Source: Roseiarcus sp050013275 (GTDB taxonomy: Bacteria; Pseudomonadota; Alphaproteobacteria; Rhizobiales; Beijerinckiaceae). From it: DNA of 6,867 bases. The position numbers were made by a program, and so were the translations under genes. The notes under the pieces are model-generated. The model had not been told where the DNA came from. It saw only the letters and a list, made by a program, of their open reading frames with translations, and ran no database searches. Below, one piece after another: positions 5,909-6,867 of this stretch. Each line of letters opens with the position of its first letter. Positions within the stretch are counted from its first letter, which is position 1. Where the stretch lies: the NCBI GenBank assembly GCA_050013275.1, contig JBEKFO010000228.1, forward strand, positions 1 to 6,867, given 5' to 3'.

Positions 5909-6499
5909 TCAGCCGCGTGCGCCCGCCAGATAGGCCTTGAAATCGGCCATCGACGCGAACTTGAAGGCGCCGCTCTCGGTCTCGGCTTCGATCGAGCCGT
6001 CCGAGAAAATCTTATAGTTGGCGCCGCCGGCGCTGTAGTGGCCGACCAGCGTCGGCGCGGCCTCGGGTTCGCCCAGCGCATGCTCGATCGTCGCCATCGT
6101 CGGCAGATGGCCCGAACGATTTTCGTTGACCGGCTCGTCCTCCGCCAGCGCAGTCGAATCGCCCTCGACCGCCGCCGGCTCTTCGCCGATGATCGGTTCT
6201 CTCGGCTCTTCTTCGCCGTGCGCCTCGGGTTCGTGCGGCGCGACGGGCTCCTCGCGCGTCGCCGGCGCATCGCGCCAGGAGGCGCGACTCTCCAGGGACT
6301 CCACAGCCACGGCGAAAACGTCGAGACGACGCGTCAAGACGCCGATCGCAATCGTCATGACCCCCGCGGACAACGCCAGCGTCCCGCAGAGGATGTAGAT
6401 GAGGCCGATCTCGGTGGGCAGCATATTGATGCTGCCGATGAGCCAGCCCGCTCCGGCCACGACAAGAAGGAGTCCGAGAATAAAGGTGAGAATCGTCAT
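5909..6499 (-). CDS. Uncharacterised two-helix membrane protein with conserved-looking C-terminal domain
   Basis: I do not recognise a named family. The 196-residue protein has two hydrophobic helices (about residues 3-23 and 31-56) joined by a short SINMLPTE turn, then RRL at 57-59. A long acidic, proline/glutamate-rich linker follows (about 82-128). The compact C-terminal segment (about 150-193) contains GHYSAGGANYKIFSDGSIEA (153-172), then a helix FASMADFKAYL. I recall similar C-termini in Rhizobiales hypothetical proteins, which is memory and not a search. A helical hairpin with both termini on one side is likely, and RR after helix 2 suggests a cytoplasmic tail. The start ATG is at 6497-6499 with GGAG five bases upstream. 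The gene is divergent from sodB and convergent with the kinase gene, so it is probably monocistronic. Codon use looks like its neighbours. Confidence 0.85.
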   Translation of the reverse strand: MTILTFILGLLLVVAGAGWLIGSINMLPTEIGLIYILCGTLALSAGVMTIAIGVLTRRLDVFAVAVESLESRASWRDAPATREEPVAPHEPEAHGEEEPREPIIGEEPAAVEGDSTALAEDEPVNENRSGHLPTMATIEHALGEPEAAPTLVGHYSAGGANYKIFSDGSIEAETESGAFKFASMADFKAYLAGARG

Positions 6500-6514
6500 A
6501 ACCTCTCCAACTCG

Positions 6515-6525
6515 GACAATTTGTC
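6515..6525. promoter_or_regulatory. Short dyad upstream of the membrane protein gene
   Basis: GACAA at 6515-6519 and TTGTC at 6521-6525 form a perfect 11-bp odd palindrome 16 bp before the minus-strand start codon. It overlaps a minus-strand consensus TTGACA (6527-6522). It could be an operator, but its size allows chance. Confidence 0.25.
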
Positions 6526-6570
6526 AAAAAAGCGGCGCGAAGGAAAGTCATTCTGTGCGAACGCGCCCTG

Positions 6571-6599
6571 TTGCGAGGCGCCGGACGGCAGTCTAACTA
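6571..6599 (+). promoter_or_regulatory. Candidate sodB promoter
   Basis: TTGCGA at 6571-6576 as -35, a 17-bp spacer and TAACTA at 6594-6599 as a weak -10. The -10 match is poor, but the spacing is right. Transcription would start around 6606, so the mRNA would begin almost exactly with the palindrome at 6608-6631. Confidence 0.3.
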
Positions 6600-6607
6600 T
6601 CACGGGA

Positions 6608-6631
6608 CGCGCGAGCGATGTCGCTCGCGCG
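6608..6631. promoter_or_regulatory. Palindrome in the sodB leader
   Basis: A perfect inverted repeat with 11-bp arms (cgcgcgagcga at 6608-6618, its complement at 6621-6631) and only two central bases. As RNA it folds to a 10-bp stem with an AUGU loop. It sits 28 bp before the sodB ribosome site and 42 bp before the ATG, so it would not block ribosome binding. It may be an operator dyad, a 5' mRNA-stabilising hairpin or an attenuator element. Confidence 0.55.
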
Positions 6632-6673
6632 GCGCGCGATTTCCTGCACACCTCGATCCAAGGAGCCACGTCG

Positions 6674-6867
6674 ATGACCTTTTCGCTTCCCGATCTTCCC
6701 TACGCTTACGACGCCTTGGCCCCCTACATGTCCAAGGAAACGCTCGAATATCACCACGACAAACACCATCTGGCCTACGTCAACAATGGCAACAATCTGC
6801 TCAAGGGCACGGAATGGGAAGGCAAGTCGCTCGAGGAAATCGTGCGCGGGTCCCACGGCAAGAATCC
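6674..6867 (+). CDS. sodB: Superoxide dismutase (Fe/Mn family), N-terminal part
   Basis: The first 64 codons of an Fe/Mn superoxide dismutase, cut by the window edge. The enzyme converts superoxide to oxygen and hydrogen peroxide in the cytosol. The N-terminus (FSLPDLPYAYDALAPYMS at residues 3-20) follows E. coli SodB closely. YHHDKHHLAYV at 26-36 contains the first metal ligand His27, with His31 and Tyr35 of the active-site gateway. NGNNLLKGTEWEGKSLEEIV at 38-57 continues the helical hairpin. The start ATG has AAGGAG (6660-6665) eight bases upstream. The likeness favours the iron type, but the residues that separate Fe from Mn enzymes and three of the four ligands lie beyond the window. The gene is divergent from the membrane protein gene and has a palindrome in its leader. 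Confidence 0.95.
   Translation, partial: MTFSLPDLPYAYDALAPYMSKETLEYHHDKHHLAYVNNGNNLLKGTEWEGKSLEEIVRGSHGKN

Noticed and set aside
6499..6527. Minus-strand TTGACA as the -35 of a promoter for the membrane protein gene
   Set aside because: At 17-bp spacing the -10 would be AGGTTA overlapping the start codon, so transcription would begin inside the gene.
6593..6856. An 87-codon minus-strand ORF opposite the start of sodB
   Set aside because: It is antisense to a clear superoxide dismutase N-terminus and has no independent support.
1..6867. Search for CRISPR, toxin-antitoxin, phage, insertion sequence or biosynthetic cluster
   Set aside because: No direct repeats with regular spacers, no transposase or integrase motifs and no small paired toxin-antitoxin genes were seen; the coding content is housekeeping.

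Overview
The window is GC-rich, densely coded chromosomal DNA. It most likely comes from an alphaproteobacterium of the Rhizobiales; a Methylocystis/Methylosinus-like or related genus is a guess from protein similarity by eye. The main pointers are a membrane-anchored Tim44-like protein followed by mltA and an Smr gene, a gpsA/YciI/EVE cluster, a bacterial adenosine kinase of the type common in this order, and an E. coli SodB-like superoxide dismutase. Nothing looks like a prophage, plasmid, CRISPR or defence island.

Layout. Bases 1-111 are intergenic and hold two adjacent small hairpins. Three minus-strand genes follow in the transcriptional order gpsA (1139-2128), YciI-family (533-823), EVE-domain (112-525). 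The last two are 7 bp apart. gpsA is separated from the YciI gene by a 315-bp gap containing a large imperfect palindrome (947-1085). A 186-bp divergent spacer separates gpsA from a plus-strand cluster: Tim44-like protein (2315-3034), MltA lytic transglycosylase (3100-4197) and Smr protein (4194-4772, overlapping mltA by 4 nt). After 101 bp comes an adenosine-kinase-like PfkB sugar kinase (4874-5872). It converges, across a 36-bp gap with a strong hairpin, on an unnamed two-helix membrane protein (5909-6499, minus). A 174-bp divergent spacer with two dyads leads into sodB, which runs off the right end (6674 onward).

How the genes fit together. gpsA supplies sn-glycerol-3-phosphate for phospholipids. 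The Tim44-like protein and MltA act at the inner membrane and on peptidoglycan. Smr is a nucleic-acid-binding/nuclease domain, the kinase is likely purine salvage, and SodB removes superoxide. This is mostly housekeeping, and I see no multi-gene novel system. The items that deserve a second look are non-coding: the 139-bp palindrome between gpsA and the YciI gene, the near-perfect dyad in the sodB leader and the paired GNRA-loop hairpins at the left edge. The uncharacterised membrane protein is also of interest.
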